Source of the DNA: Pseudoalteromonas denitrificans DSM 6059
Lineage (GTDB): Bacteria > Pseudomonadota > Gammaproteobacteria > Enterobacterales > Alteromonadaceae
NCBI RefSeq assembly: GCF_900112265.1
Contig: NZ_FOLO01000002.1
Span: 118,205 to 182,204, forward strand
Length of the DNA stretch: 64,000 nucleotides
Direction: 5' to 3'
Shown here: positions 1 through 9,385 of the stretch, piece by piece
How positions within the stretch are numbered: the stretch's first letter is position 1
Layout of the letters: each line of letters starts with the position of its first letter
Translations under genes and position numbers: made by a program
Notes under the pieces: generated by a model
What the model was told of the DNA's origin: nothing
Databases searched by the model: none
What the model saw: the letters and a program-made list of their open reading frames with translations, nothing else

Positions 1-988
1 TGTACAGGAGTGGGAAATACAATCAGGATTGAGTATTGGAATTGCATTTAATGAAAAAAATCGTTTTGATGCAGCCGCATTAATAAGTAATGCTGATGTT
101 GCCATGTATAAAGCAAAAGAAGGGGGGAGGGGGCAGTTTGCTGTTTTTGAAGATAAAATGCAAAGTGTGCAACATAGGCATATGCTGATAGCAAATGAAC
201 TGGCAAAAGCGATTAGCAATGATGAGTTTAAATTATATTACCAACCTAAAGTCAGTCCTTTATTAGGCGTTATAGGCTTTGAAGCTTTAATTCGCTGGCA
301 CAGTCAATTTGATGGTTTAGTATCTCCAGCAGAGTTTATTCCTGTTGCTGAACATTGCGGTCGCGTTCACGACATTACGCGTTGGGTTTTAAAGCAAGGG
401 CTAAAAGACTTATCATTTATTAATGATTGGTTTGGTCCTGGAGTTATCACTTCATTTAATGTATCAGCGATTGATATTACTAAAAAAGGGTTTATACAGT
501 ATTTAGAAGCATTAATTAAACTAAATAAAAGTAAAACAGACTCTATTGAATTTGAAGTTACTGAGTCATCTTATATCGAAAACTTTGAGTCTGCGAGTTT
601 ATTTTTTAAAGCATTAAATGAAATGGGGTGCTCAATTGCACTTGATGATTTTGGCACGGGTTATTCGTCTTTAAGTTATTTGACTCAAGTAAAGGCTAAT
701 ACTTTAAAAATTGATCAGCAATTTGTAAAAAAAATATTTAGCTCAGATAGCGATAGGTTAATTGTTGAAAGTATTATCGGTTTGGCCAAAAAACTAAACT
801 TAAAAGTATGTGCTGAAGGTGTCGAAACAAAAGAACAGTATGAATTTTTATCAAATTTTGATTGTGAGTTAATTCAAGGATATTATTTTTCTAAGCCTGT
901 ACCTTTAGAGGATTTAAAAAGTAAAGTAGACTCAATTCATAATTCTCATGTGTTTTCTGGAAAAAGTTCGAACGTAATTCACCTTTAA
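1..988 (+). CDS. GGDEF-EAL cyclic-di-GMP protein, 5' end outside the window
   Basis: The reading frame is open to the left edge, so this is the C-terminal part of a larger protein. The first ~45 visible residues match the end of a GGDEF domain (SIGIAF, then ADVAMYKAKEGGRG). The rest is a full EAL phosphodiesterase domain with EALIRW, FNVSA, EVTESSYIEN, DDFGTGYSSLSYL, LKIDQQFV, AEGVET and QGYYFSKP. All usual metal and catalytic residues of active EAL domains are present, so c-di-GMP hydrolysis is likely. Whether the GGDEF half is active cannot be judged. A TTG at 29 lies in this frame but inside the GGDEF fold, so it is not a real start. The gene converges on a porin/PstS-like pair. Confidence 0.93.
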   Translation, partial: VQEWEIQSGLSIGIAFNEKNRFDAAALISNADVAMYKAKEGGRGQFAVFEDKMQSVQHRHMLIANELAKAISNDEFKLYYQPKVSPLLGVIGFEALIRWHSQFDGLVSPAEFIPVAEHCGRVHDITRWVLKQGLKDLSFINDWFGPGVITSFNVSAIDITKKGFIQYLEALIKLNKSKTDSIEFEVTESSYIENFESASLFFKALNEMGCSIALDDFGTGYSSLSYLTQVKANTLKIDQQFVKKIFSSDSDRLIVESIIGLAKKLNLKVCAEGVETKEQYEFLSNFDCELIQGYYFSKPVPLEDLKSKVDSIHNSHVFSGKSSNVIHL

Positions 989-1311
989 TCTATTAAGGTA
1001 ATGAATTATAAAAGCATGCATAAACAATGAGCCATATTATCGTATCTTTATATCACTCCAAGACATAAAATGAAGATACCTGATGCTTGCTTAAGCCCAT
1101 CTTTGTGTTGTCATCATTCATATTAAATATAGTGTTCAGCTTTAATGACTATAGCTTTATAGTGAAGTGAATTATTATAAAATCAGTTTCTTACATGCAT
1201 GGAGAAGGTGTGGTAACTCACTCTTTTGAAGTTTCATTAGAAAGTTAGTTATATATATGGATTGGTATTATATTTAACTTTAAAATTCACGATTTTAAAT
1301 AGATATAATAC
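989..1311. other. Intergenic region between convergent genes, no feature seen
   Basis: These 323 bp lie between the ends of two convergent genes. The sequence is AT-rich. I see no coding frame, RNA gene, convincing terminator hairpin or repeat. Confidence 0.5.
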
Positions 1312-1740
1312 TTAGTTTTCAGGGTAAATGACGATTAGGTTATCTGGTAATTCAGTATCTGCTGGCACGTACCCTATACTACCCTTAGTGGCTTCAAGAT
1401 GCTTTAGTAAGGAATTGATTGTTGGATACTCTTTTGGTGGTTTTGTTCTACCTGAAAAGCGCATATGTGCCCAATAGGATTGAAGTCTTGATTCAGTTAG
1501 TCCTATCACTTGAGCATTAAATATTGAGCGTATTTGATGTGAACTGCTTAATGTTGTTGCTGAAGATGTAATAGTATCAGTGAGGTTTATATTAATACCT
1601 AAATATATTTGGCGTACTTCTTGTTTGCTTAGTTTAATTTCACTACTTAGTTTTTGTGTAATTACCCATATGTTTTCTTGGGCAAAGCTTGTAGGTATAA
1701 TAAATGAGAATAAAAAAATCGCTTTAGTAAAATTCTTCAT
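1312..1740 (-). CDS. Small PstS-like periplasmic protein (PBP_like_2 type)
   Basis: This 142-residue protein has an N-terminal signal peptide ending near SFAQ. The body resembles the small phosphate-ABC-transporter-like binding domain (WVITQ, LSKQEVRQIYLG, LQSYWAHMRFSGRTKPPKEY, GSIGYVPAD). It is about half the length of a true PstS and no permease or ATPase genes are nearby, so classical phosphate import is unlikely. Its ATG overlaps the stop of the upstream porin-like gene by one base (TAATG), indicating translational coupling. A paralogous pair lies at 43279-44767. The function is inferred only from the family. Confidence 0.75.
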   Translation of the reverse strand: MKNFTKAIFLFSFIIPTSFAQENIWVITQKLSSEIKLSKQEVRQIYLGININLTDTITSSATTLSSSHQIRSIFNAQVIGLTESRLQSYWAHMRFSGRTKPPKEYPTINSLLKHLEATKGSIGYVPADTELPDNLIVIYPEN

Positions 1741-2897
1741 TAGAATACCCAGTCAAGCGCAAGCATTAAAACATTAACATTATTATGAGTGAATGAATAA
1801 TGAGTGCGTTTGAGTTCTGCTTTTAAGGCTAAGTCCGATTTTAAATCCCACCTTACGCCAAGGGACCAAGAGTTTTGATCTGCTTCTATCAGTTCAGCTT
1901 GTATTCCATTATAAGTTGAAATTAAAGGTTTTAAACTTGGGGTTGATGGTAAACTTAAGCTTGGAAGTTTTCGGCTAAAATTATCATCTCTATCTGCATA
2001 AGTTAAGTGAAAAGTGTAATCATTTAATTGATAACCTGTGCTGATGTAATAGCTGGTACCTTCGCCTATTAGGTGTAAATCATGTTTTAAACTAAGCCAT
2101 TCAGTTTTAATAAAATAATCAAAAGCATCGTAATTAATACTCAACTGGTAGTATTTCATTTTATCATCAATGAGAAGTGCTTGTGCTGCTGTACTTTGGT
2201 TTAATTGATGTAAAGTGGTGATGAGTGGCATTAAGTTATCATCTTTTATTGAAACATTTGCTTGTGAATAAGCCGCTCTAATACTTAAAGCGTTAAATTC
2301 TGTTGTCAAAACAAGCCCTGTAAAATTTTCAACATCGGGTGTAAAGGTTTGATCTGAAAAACTGACTTCATCATTAAACTTGCCATAAAAAGCTTCTATT
2401 TTAGTAGTAAAGGTTTTGTTAACAATATGATGTTGAAGGTTTATACCGTCAAAATGTGAAAAGAAAAATGATGCATATACTTCTTCTGGAGGCTTGATCC
2501 AGTGATAGGCAAAACCGACATCAAGCACATCACTATAAGTGAAAAATGACGTTCGTAATTGGCCAAGCTTGATATTTGTTGATGCATTTGGAGTATAACT
2601 TAAATAAAGCCATTCTAGCCCTGAATTTTTATGCTTATCTCGCGTTCCTAATATTTGCGCGGTTGCAGAAAAAGTTTTATTTATAGGAACGTCAAGTTGT
2701 AAACCGATTAAACTGTCAGGTTTAAAGCTAAAATCACCATGATGTTCTTCGTAAGGTGTTTTATCATTAATACTTGCGCCAGTGACAAGTCTTGTAAATC
2801 CTGAAAATTGAACTTCTTGAGCATTTAACTTAATGCTTAAGAGAAGCGCTAAGATAAAGAAGGTTAAGTAAAAATAAGCGGTGTTTTTTATCTTCAT
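1740..2897 (-). CDS. Porin-like outer-membrane beta-barrel protein
   Basis: This 385-residue protein has a signal peptide of about 26 residues ending in LNAQ. Alternating aromatic/hydrophobic strands follow (YQLSINYDAF, YYISTGYQLNDYTFHLTY), and the C-terminus LALDWVF ends in the terminal phenylalanine typical of BAM substrates. No specific substrate can be read from the sequence. It heads a two-gene unit with the PstS-like protein and resembles the protein at 43700-44767 in architecture (FSGF start, LYLSYTPN, RTSFFTYSDVLDVGFAYHWIKPP versus RLPLFYYSDFFDVGYAYVW). A passive channel or sensor working with the small binding protein is inference. Confidence 0.75.
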   Translation of the reverse strand: MKIKNTAYFYLTFFILALLLSIKLNAQEVQFSGFTRLVTGASINDKTPYEEHHGDFSFKPDSLIGLQLDVPINKTFSATAQILGTRDKHKNSGLEWLYLSYTPNASTNIKLGQLRTSFFTYSDVLDVGFAYHWIKPPEEVYASFFFSHFDGINLQHHIVNKTFTTKIEAFYGKFNDEVSFSDQTFTPDVENFTGLVLTTEFNALSIRAAYSQANVSIKDDNLMPLITTLHQLNQSTAAQALLIDDKMKYYQLSINYDAFDYFIKTEWLSLKHDLHLIGEGTSYYISTGYQLNDYTFHLTYADRDDNFSRKLPSLSLPSTPSLKPLISTYNGIQAELIEADQNSWSLGVRWDLKSDLALKAELKRTHYSFTHNNVNVLMLALDWVF

Positions 2898-3099
2898 ATG
2901 ACTTTATTTTTTAATTCCTTTGAATAAAGTGTAGGTGCTTATTCGCAATAATTTTTAAATACTGGCAATAAAATTAAAATTTATAGTTATATTTCATAAT
3001 GTCTTGTATATTTTAGGGGCTAAATGTTTGTGAGTATTACAAATTTTGATGATTGAAACTTATATGAAAAATTACAAATAAATTAAAGGAAATATAATT

Positions 3100-3573
3100 T
3101 TGAATAAAATTGCCATTTTTGTTGATGTGCAAAATGTCTATTACACTTGTAGAGAAACGTATAAACGTAATTTTGATTACAATCAATTTTGGGCACAGGC
3201 TACAGAGAATTGCGAAGTTAAATATGCTTTTGCTTATGCTATTGCGCGTTCTGATGAAAAACAAAAGCAATTTCAAAATATTTTAAGGGCAATTGGTTTT
3301 GAAGTGAAACTAAAGCCTTTTATTCAAAGAGCTGATGGCAGTGCCAAAGGTGATTGGGATGTGGGTATCACACTTGATATTATGGATTATGCCAGCGAAG
3401 TTGATAAAGTGATTTTAGTTTCGGGCGATGGTGATTTTGCAATGTTGTTAGACCGTGTACAAGGCAAATTTAATGTACCTTGCGATGTATATGGTGTTGC
3501 CAAATTAACTGCTTCAGCTTTAATAAATAGTGCTAGGGACTATATACCAATAGAAGGTGATTTATTGTTATAA
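3100..3573 (+). CDS. NYN-domain (LabA/DUF88-like) protein
   Basis: This 157-residue protein belongs to the PIN-like NYN fold. The acidic residues expected for a metal-dependent nuclease site are visible in IFVDVQNVYY, KGDWDVGI and VSGDGDFAMLLDRVQ. It starts with TTG at 3100 behind AAAGGA at 3085-3090, a normal spacing, and no ATG fits better. Family members are thought to act on RNA, but the substrate here is unknown. It is a single gene between divergent and convergent neighbours. Confidence 0.85.
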   Translation: MNKIAIFVDVQNVYYTCRETYKRNFDYNQFWAQATENCEVKYAFAYAIARSDEKQKQFQNILRAIGFEVKLKPFIQRADGSAKGDWDVGITLDIMDYASEVDKVILVSGDGDFAMLLDRVQGKFNVPCDVYGVAKLTASALINSARDYIPIEGDLLL

Positions 3574-3621
3574 GCTGTCATCTTGAGTATGTTTATGATG
3601 TAGCTTAATTGCTACAACAAG

Positions 3622-4290
3622 TTAAGCAGTGAGCGCTTGATATTGTTTAATGATATTTAATATTTCTTTATCAGTTTTTTGCGCCATTCGCTTGTAATGC
3701 TTAATTGTTTTAGTGAGATAATCTTTATCATCTTTTCTTGTAAAGTCCCACATGATTGAGCCTACAGGAGAAATTACTTGCTTTGCTGTTTGACTGATAT
3801 GTAAAACTTCATAAAAACGGTTATTTTCACGAATAAGTGCTTCATCAATTAAGCAAAACTCTAATTCATTAAGCGATTTTCGAACTTTAAAATGATGATG
3901 CACTGGGCATAATAAAAATTCTAAATTATGTTCAGGGTGATTTTTAATGATGCTATTAACTAGTTCAACTAATAAGTCTCCACCCACACCTGCAATAATG
4001 ATCAATTGTTTACTTTTTTTACATGTATTTTGTAAGGGGAGTTTTGCAACATCTAAACAATATACCTGCCAGTTTTTATGGTCAGGATTAATACTAAAAA
4101 ATTGTTGCAACTTTGCTTCAAGTTCAGTCATAAGAGGCGCAACAACATCAACAAAATGAACTTTAGATGCGGCTTGCCTGGCTAATAGTTTGATGCCTAA
4201 TTGCCCGTGATCGCAACAACAATCCCAAATATGATCATATTGATTTGTTATCATATTATTGATTGTGTTTAGGCGTTTACTTATCTTCAA
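3622..4290 (-). CDS. TrmK/COG2384-family SAM-dependent methyltransferase
   Basis: This 222-residue protein matches the family of tRNA adenine-22 N1-methyltransferases. The SAM-binding motif is IWDCCCDHGQLGIKLL, in the place of the DIGSDHAYLP motif of Bacillus TrmK. A second motif is IIIAGVGGDLLVELV, followed by FLLCPVHHHFKVRKSL. Proteobacterial members are less studied, so tRNA is a family-level inference. The CCC run in motif I is unusual. It is transcribed alone, convergent with the NYN gene. Confidence 0.75.
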   Translation of the reverse strand: MKISKRLNTINNMITNQYDHIWDCCCDHGQLGIKLLARQAASKVHFVDVVAPLMTELEAKLQQFFSINPDHKNWQVYCLDVAKLPLQNTCKKSKQLIIIAGVGGDLLVELVNSIIKNHPEHNLEFLLCPVHHHFKVRKSLNELEFCLIDEALIRENNRFYEVLHISQTAKQVISPVGSIMWDFTRKDDKDYLTKTIKHYKRMAQKTDKEILNIIKQYQALTA

Positions 4291-4387
4291 AAGTGCTCTT
4301 AATTAAATTTAAATGTGATTGGCTGAGCTGACTTCAAATAATGAGACTGGTTCTTTATTTGAAGTGCATTATATCTGGTTTTAAGTG

Positions 4388-5842
4388 TTAAGTACCACAA
4401 AAAGTACGATATTGGTGATCGCCATCTTTAGGTTCATCTTGAAATTGGCTTGTTCGTTTGAGTTGTTCATAAGGGGAGCGTAAGACTTCAAGAAAGTCAT
4501 CTATTACAGTGCTTTGACCTGATGTTTCATATTCGGCTAAAATCGCTTCAACATGATGGTTTCTTGGGATCACCAAAGGATTGTTTTTTGCCATTAATGT
4601 TTTAGCTGTTTGAGCACTTTGGTTTTTACTTGCAAGCATTGTTAGCCAATTAGCATACCAATCACCTAATTGTTGTTTTAGTGTGTCTTGTATATCTGTA
4701 TCCGTTAAAGAGTCCGTTAATTTAGCAAAGGTACTTGTATAATCTAGTTGTTGTTTTTGCATCAGCTCTAATAATTCATTTATAAATTGATGGTCTTTTT
4801 TAGCTACCTCATTTAAACCTAATTTATTTGCAAGCATTGTAAAATAAGCCGTTTCAAATTTAGCATTAAAGGCAATAATTAAAGGTTCTATTTTTTCTAA
4901 TGCTTTTTCTTGGTTGCTATCAACTAAGAGCAATAAACATTCAGCCAACCTTGCCATATTCCACTGTGCAATATGAGGTTGATTACCAAATGCGTACCTT
5001 CCTTGTTTATCAATAGAGCTAAAGACAGTACCTGAATGGTAATGGCTCATCATGGCACAAGGTCCAAAATCTATCGTCTCGCCAGAAATTGCTGTATTGT
5101 CTGTGTTCATTACACCATGAATAAAACCAACACGCATCCAGGCAATAATCAATTCAATTTGTTTGTCGATAGCACAGACTAAAAACTGTTCTATTTTATC
5201 TTCTGCATTGATATCAATATGCGAAAAGTGACGATTAATTGTATAATCAGTTAATGTGTTTAACGATTCTAAATCACCTTTTGCAGCAAAATATTGAAAG
5301 GTTCCCACTCTAATATGGCTTGATGCGACACGGGTAACAACAGCGCCAGGCATTACTTGCTCCCTATATACTGGCTCTCCAGTTATAACTACTGATAAAC
5401 ATCGAGAAGTTGGCACACCAAGTGCAAACATAGCTTCACTCATAATATATTCACGCACAGCTGGGCCTATAGCACAACGACCATCACCTTGTCTTGAAAA
5501 TTGGGTCGGGCCAGAACCTTTTAATTGAATATCAAATCGTTTGTTATCATTATCTATGATCTCTCCTAATAAATGGGCGCGACCGTCACCTAAGTTAGGG
5601 TTAAAGTGGCCAAACTGATGCCCGCTATAAGCCAGTGCCATAGGTTCTGCGCCATCAGGAATTTGATTACCAGAAAAGTATTGCGCTAATAGATTATGAT
5701 TATTTGTGATCTGTTCATCTATCAATAGACTTTGAGCAAGATTTTTATTCCAAAGTAGTAATTGCGGTGCTGCAACCTTTGTCGGAGCGATACGTTGATA
5801 GAAGGCACTATCTAGTTGGCTGTAAGTGTTAGAAAATTTCAT
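4388..5842 (-). CDS. selO: SelO (YdiU) protein adenylyltransferase
   Basis: This 484-residue pseudokinase-fold enzyme transfers AMP from ATP to Ser, Thr or Tyr of target proteins. Visible signatures are LAYSGHQFGHFNPNLGDGRA, LKGSGPTQFSRQGDGR, SEAMFALGVPTSR, VMNTDNTAISGETIDFGPC (metal-binding Asn and DFG-like Asp) and the C-terminal TFCGT. In eukaryotic SelO the corresponding Cys is selenocysteine. The length is normal for bacteria. It is transcribed alone and divergent from trhO. In other bacteria it has been tied to redox homeostasis. Confidence 0.96.
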   Translation of the reverse strand: MKFSNTYSQLDSAFYQRIAPTKVAAPQLLLWNKNLAQSLLIDEQITNNHNLLAQYFSGNQIPDGAEPMALAYSGHQFGHFNPNLGDGRAHLLGEIIDNDNKRFDIQLKGSGPTQFSRQGDGRCAIGPAVREYIMSEAMFALGVPTSRCLSVVITGEPVYREQVMPGAVVTRVASSHIRVGTFQYFAAKGDLESLNTLTDYTINRHFSHIDINAEDKIEQFLVCAIDKQIELIIAWMRVGFIHGVMNTDNTAISGETIDFGPCAMMSHYHSGTVFSSIDKQGRYAFGNQPHIAQWNMARLAECLLLLVDSNQEKALEKIEPLIIAFNAKFETAYFTMLANKLGLNEVAKKDHQFINELLELMQKQQLDYTSTFAKLTDSLTDTDIQDTLKQQLGDWYANWLTMLASKNQSAQTAKTLMAKNNPLVIPRNHHVEAILAEYETSGQSTVIDDFLEVLRSPYEQLKRTSQFQDEPKDGDHQYRTFCGT

Positions 5843-5983
5843 AATTTAAGCTTTCTTTATAATGCAAACTGATATTAATTTATAAAATGATATCACTTTT
5901 AATCTGATCTGTAAGTTGAACATAAATTGCGTTGCGCTATTCAAGTTAAATAATATTTGATAGAATGCGCGCCCAATAAAACT

Positions 5984-5997
5984 TGATCTAGATCAAG
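5984..5997. promoter_or_regulatory. FNR/CRP-type palindromic box upstream of trhO
   Basis: The sequence TTGAT-CTAG-ATCAA is an exact match to the FNR consensus TTGAT-N4-ATCAA and sits in a longer palindrome at 5982-5999. It lies about 80 bp before the trhO ATG and downstream of a possible -10 (TAGAAT at 5962-5967). If that -10 is real, a bound regulator would repress. It is the only site of this quality I noticed in the selO-trhO interval. Confidence 0.6.
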
Positions 5998-6075
5998 TTG
6001 AGTATGTTAATCGCCCTAGTTAGGGTTTCTACAGCACTGGTTTTACGTTCCAGTTCGTTCAATGGAGAACACACA

Positions 6076-7059
6076 ATGTCTGCATCACAAATAACAGTTT
6101 GTGCATTATATAAATTTGTTCGTTTAGAAAATTTTGAAGCTTTACGCGCGCCACTATTAGCAAAAATGGAAAGCCTAGATGTTAAAGGTACTTTATTGCT
6201 TGCAAATGAAGGCATTAACGGCACAATCGCTGGTTCTCATACTGGCATTGAACAAGTTTTACAGTTTTTAGCAGAAGATCCTAACTTAAGTAAAATTTCT
6301 TACAAAGTGGCTTTTAATGATGAAAATCCATTTCATCGTACAAAAGTTAAATTGAAAAAAGAAATCGTAACTATGGGTGTTGAAGGTGTTGATCCTAACC
6401 AAGTCGTTGGCACATATGTAAAGCCGAAAGATTGGAATGCACTCATTTCTGATCCTGAAGTGATCACAATAGATACACGTAACGATTACGAAATTGAAAT
6501 TGGTACATTTAAACACGCAGTAAATCCAAATACAGAAACTTTCCGTGAATTTCCTGAGTATGTGAAAAACAACTTAGATAAAAATAAACATAAAAAAGTC
6601 GCTATGTATTGTACTGGCGGCATCCGTTGTGAAAAATCAACTGCTTACTTAAAAGATCAAGGTTTTAAAGAAGTTTATCACTTAGAAGGCGGTATCTTAA
6701 AATATCTTGAAGAAGTACCAAGTGATGAAACATTATGGCAAGGCGAGTGTTTTGTATTTGATGGTCGCGTAGCGGTTAATCATGATTTAGAGCAAGGTCA
6801 ATATGACCAATGTTTTGCATGTCGTTTCCCTCTAACTGAAGCTGAAAAAGAAAGTGAGCATTACGTTAAAGGCGTAAGCTGCCATAGATGTCATGAAAAA
6901 GTGACTGATAAACAACGTGAGCGTTTTGCTGAACGTGAGCGCCAAATTATTTTAGCTGAGCAACGCGGTGAATCTCATATTGGCGGTGAAGTTAAAGAGT
7001 TAATCAGCGAGCGTCGTCAAGAAAAAGCAGATCGAAAAGCTGAGCAATCTGCTAGTTAG
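6076..7059 (+). CDS. trhO: tRNA uridine(34) 5-hydroxylase TrhO (YceA), rhodanese family
   Basis: TrhO makes 5-hydroxyuridine at the wobble position of tRNAs. The 327-residue product has the N-terminal acylphosphatase-like region ([18 protein letters not shown]), a rhodanese domain with active loop [14 protein letters not shown], and a C-terminal Cys-rich part ([17 protein letters not shown]). I chose ATG 6076: GGAG precedes it, the protein then begins [14 protein letters not shown] like homologues, and the 26 codons upstream look non-coding. E. coli TrhO needs oxygen, which makes the upstream FNR-type box notable. A strong terminator follows. Confidence 0.95.
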   Translation: MSASQITVCALYKFVRLENFEALRAPLLAKMESLDVKGTLLLANEGINGTIAGSHTGIEQVLQFLAEDPNLSKISYKVAFNDENPFHRTKVKLKKEIVTMGVEGVDPNQVVGTYVKPKDWNALISDPEVITIDTRNDYEIEIGTFKHAVNPNTETFREFPEYVKNNLDKNKHKKVAMYCTGGIRCEKSTAYLKDQGFKEVYHLEGGILKYLEEVPSDETLWQGECFVFDGRVAVNHDLEQGQYDQCFACRFPLTEAEKESEHYVKGVSCHRCHEKVTDKQRERFAERERQIILAEQRGESHIGGEVKELISERRQEKADRKAEQSAS

Positions 7060-7079
7060 TTTTAAAATGCTTTTCAATT

Positions 7080-7106
7080 AGGCCGCTTATGAAGCGGCCT
7101 TTTTAT
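7080..7106 (+). terminator. Rho-independent terminator of trhO
   Basis: Nine-base-pair stem AGGCCGCTT / AAGCGGCCT with a 3-base loop, followed at once by a T run. It starts 20 bp after the trhO stop. Confidence 0.9.
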
Positions 7107-7241
7107 TTTGTAACAATTTAAAAATACTCAAGTGATTGTAGTTAAATCAACTTCATTATAAAGTGCTTGTTTAGTTTGCATTGTGTGTGGAATACACGCG
7201 AATACAAACTCCTCCAAAATTGAAATTCGAGTTCCAAAACA

Positions 7242-8633
7242 ATGAAAGATCTCACTCAAGGTTCAATACCTAAACATTTGATCGCTATGGCCATACCTAT
7301 GATGGTAGGCATGTTTGTGCAAACGCTATATTTCTTAGTTGATTTATATTTTGTTGGCAAGCTAGGTGGTGCTGCACTGGCTGGTTTGAGTCTTGCTGGT
7401 AATGCGATGTTTTTGATTTTTGCTTTAACACAAATTTTGAATGTGGGCACCGCTGCGGCAATTTCTCATGCGGTAGGGCGAAAAGATAAAATAGATGCTA
7501 ATTTAATATTCAATCAATCTATGATGGCTTCAAGCATAGTGGGTATTATAGTTTGTATAGCGGGGTACTTTGGTGCCAGTTCATACTTAAATATGGTGTC
7601 TCAAGACCTAGATACGGTTGGGGCAGGTTTAAGTTATTTAAACTGGTTTATACCTTGTATGGCTTTACAGTTTGTAATGGTATCTATCAGTGCCGCATTA
7701 CGTGGAACAGGAGTTGTTAAACCAACCATGTTAGTGCAAATGATCTCTATTATAATCAATATTATTTTATCACCGATATTAATTGAAGGTTGGGGCACGG
7801 GATATGCAATGGGCATAGCCGGTGCAGGTTTTGCCAGTTCAATTTCAGTTGTGTGTGCTGTGATTATTCTATGTTTTTATTTTAAAAAATCAGAAAAATA
7901 TATCAGTGTCGACTTTAGCTTATGGCGACCTAATACAGCAAGTTTAAAGAAGATTTCATCTATCGGTTTACCTGCTGGTGGCGAATTCTTTTTGATGTTT
8001 ATTTATATGGGCATGATTTATTGGCTAATTCAGCGTTTTGGCGCTGATGCGCAAGCGGGTTTTGGTCTTGGTTCGCGTATTATGCAGTCATTGTTTTTAC
8101 CTGCAATGGCTTTAGCATTTGCAGCACCTGCGGTTGCAGGGCAAAACTTTGGTGCTGAAAAGTTTATTCGCGTAAGAGAAACATTTAAATGGTCGGCTAT
8201 TTTAACTTGCTCATTAATGTTAATACTTACTTTAGTATGTTTATATCAAGCTGAGTTTTTAGTAAAAGGCTTTGTAGACGAGCCTGAAGTTGTATTAATT
8301 AGTGCCGTTTTTTTACAAATGATTTGCTGGAATTTTATTCCATCAGGGCTTGTTTTCACTTGTTCTGGTATGTTTCAGTCTTTAGGTAATACTTGGCCTG
8401 CATTAATAAGCACTGGAACTCGGTTAATTAGCTTTGCTGTTCCAGCTTTATGGTTATCTCAACAAAGCGATTTTACCATTGAAAATTTATGGCATTTATC
8501 TGTAATAACTGTATGTATTCAAGCAGCAGTCAGTTTTTATTTATTGCGTAGAGAGTTTAGATTACGTTTACCTAAAGAAGGTGAGGGAAATGAAATTGAC
8601 TTGGAAGCAGAAAAAGTAAATATAATGACTTGA
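7242..8633 (+). CDS. MATE-family multidrug efflux transporter
   Basis: This 463-residue protein has about 12 hydrophobic segments and MATE features: the N-terminal QGSIPKHLIAMAIPMMVGMF, a following VDLYFVGKLGGAALAG, and the internal duplicate beginning near residue 235 (LPAGGEFFLMFIYMG; PAMALAFAAPAVAGQNFGAE). The family exports cationic drugs using Na+ or H+ gradients; coupling ion and substrate cannot be read here. soxR lies 0.3 kb downstream in the same direction, but the sox box is between the genes and so cannot drive this one. A terminator separates them. Confidence 0.92.
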   Translation: MKDLTQGSIPKHLIAMAIPMMVGMFVQTLYFLVDLYFVGKLGGAALAGLSLAGNAMFLIFALTQILNVGTAAAISHAVGRKDKIDANLIFNQSMMASSIVGIIVCIAGYFGASSYLNMVSQDLDTVGAGLSYLNWFIPCMALQFVMVSISAALRGTGVVKPTMLVQMISIIINIILSPILIEGWGTGYAMGIAGAGFASSISVVCAVIILCFYFKKSEKYISVDFSLWRPNTASLKKISSIGLPAGGEFFLMFIYMGMIYWLIQRFGADAQAGFGLGSRIMQSLFLPAMALAFAAPAVAGQNFGAEKFIRVRETFKWSAILTCSLMLILTLVCLYQAEFLVKGFVDEPEVVLISAVFLQMICWNFIPSGLVFTCSGMFQSLGNTWPALISTGTRLISFAVPALWLSQQSDFTIENLWHLSVITVCIQAAVSFYLLRREFRLRLPKEGEGNEIDLEAEKVNIMT

Positions 8634-8653
8634 TTATGTCAATATTTTAAAAT

Positions 8654-8692
8654 AAAGCCATAAAGTTACAAAATACTTAATGGCTTTTCTTT
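8654..8692 (+). terminator. Probable terminator of the MATE gene
   Basis: Stem AAAGCCAT / ATGGCTTT with an 18-base loop, then TTCTTT. It starts 20 bp after the MATE stop codon. The long loop lowers certainty. Confidence 0.6.
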
Positions 8693-8854
8693 GTTGGTAG
8701 TTTCTTATTAACTTATTTATTTTTCATTGCCTCATTAAATAATTGATAAAAATTATAAAAAAACCGTTTGTTCTTTGTTCTTTTTTCTTTATTTGAAAAA
8801 TTGATTTCTTTCATTTTTGAACCCTCTCATTATTTGATAGGAGAAGTGTAAAAT

Positions 8855-8870
8855 CTCAAGTTAACTTGAG
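8855..8870. promoter_or_regulatory. SoxR-binding site (sox box)
   Basis: The perfect palindrome CTCAAGTTAACTTGAG matches the core of the E. coli soxS operator bound by SoxR. It lies 67 bp before soxR. SoxR normally binds the overlong spacer of its target promoter, so it probably controls soxR itself. I could not place -35 and -10 boxes around it unambiguously. Confidence 0.85.
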
Positions 8871-8937
8871 GTCAATGAATTATTTTACTAAACTCAGATT
8901 TAGGGAAATAAAATAGAAAAATATATTTGAGCTTATA

Positions 8938-9384
8938 ATGAATTTAGAAGAAGCAAACTTGAGTGTAGGTTATGTCGCTAAGCGCTGTGGGATCAAAGTC
9001 TCAACTTTACATTTTTATGAAACAAAGGGTTTGATCCGAAGTTGGCGTAATCAAGGAAATCAAAGACGTTATAAACGTGATGTTTTAAGGCGTATATCAG
9101 TGATTAAAGCAGCGCAAAAGATAGGTATTACCCTTGATAGCATTAAACAAACATTTGCAGATTTACCTAATGAACGCACTCCTTGCAAAGGTGACTGGGC
9201 TAATCTTGCTAAAAATTGGCAAAAACAACTTGATACAAGAATTGCTTATATGCAAAAGCTGAGAGACTCTGTCACAGGTTGTATAGGTTGTGGTTGTTTA
9301 TCAATGGAAAATTGCCCTATATATAACCCTGAAGATGAATTAGCAAATGAAGGCTCTGGTGCGGTTCTGTTAGATAGAAAGTAA
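8938..9384 (+). CDS. soxR: Redox-sensitive transcriptional activator SoxR
   Basis: This 148-residue MerR-family regulator has the N-terminal winged helix (LSVGYVAKRCGIKVSTLHFYE, RRYKRDVLRRI), a dimerisation helix, and the [2Fe-2S] ligand set CIGCGCLSMENC near residue 120. Oxidation of the cluster by redox-cycling compounds or superoxide activates it. No soxS gene is next to it, as in most bacteria other than enterics. The palindrome at 8855-8870 suggests autoregulation. Length and all four cysteines are normal. Confidence 0.96.
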   Translation: MNLEEANLSVGYVAKRCGIKVSTLHFYETKGLIRSWRNQGNQRRYKRDVLRRISVIKAAQKIGITLDSIKQTFADLPNERTPCKGDWANLAKNWQKQLDTRIAYMQKLRDSVTGCIGCGCLSMENCPIYNPEDELANEGSGAVLLDRK

Positions 9385-9385
9385 T

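Noticed and set aside
5998..6075. Longer N-terminus for TrhO
   Set aside because: The 26 extra codons do not match the family, overlap the promoter region with the FNR-type box, and ATG 6076 has a good ribosome site.
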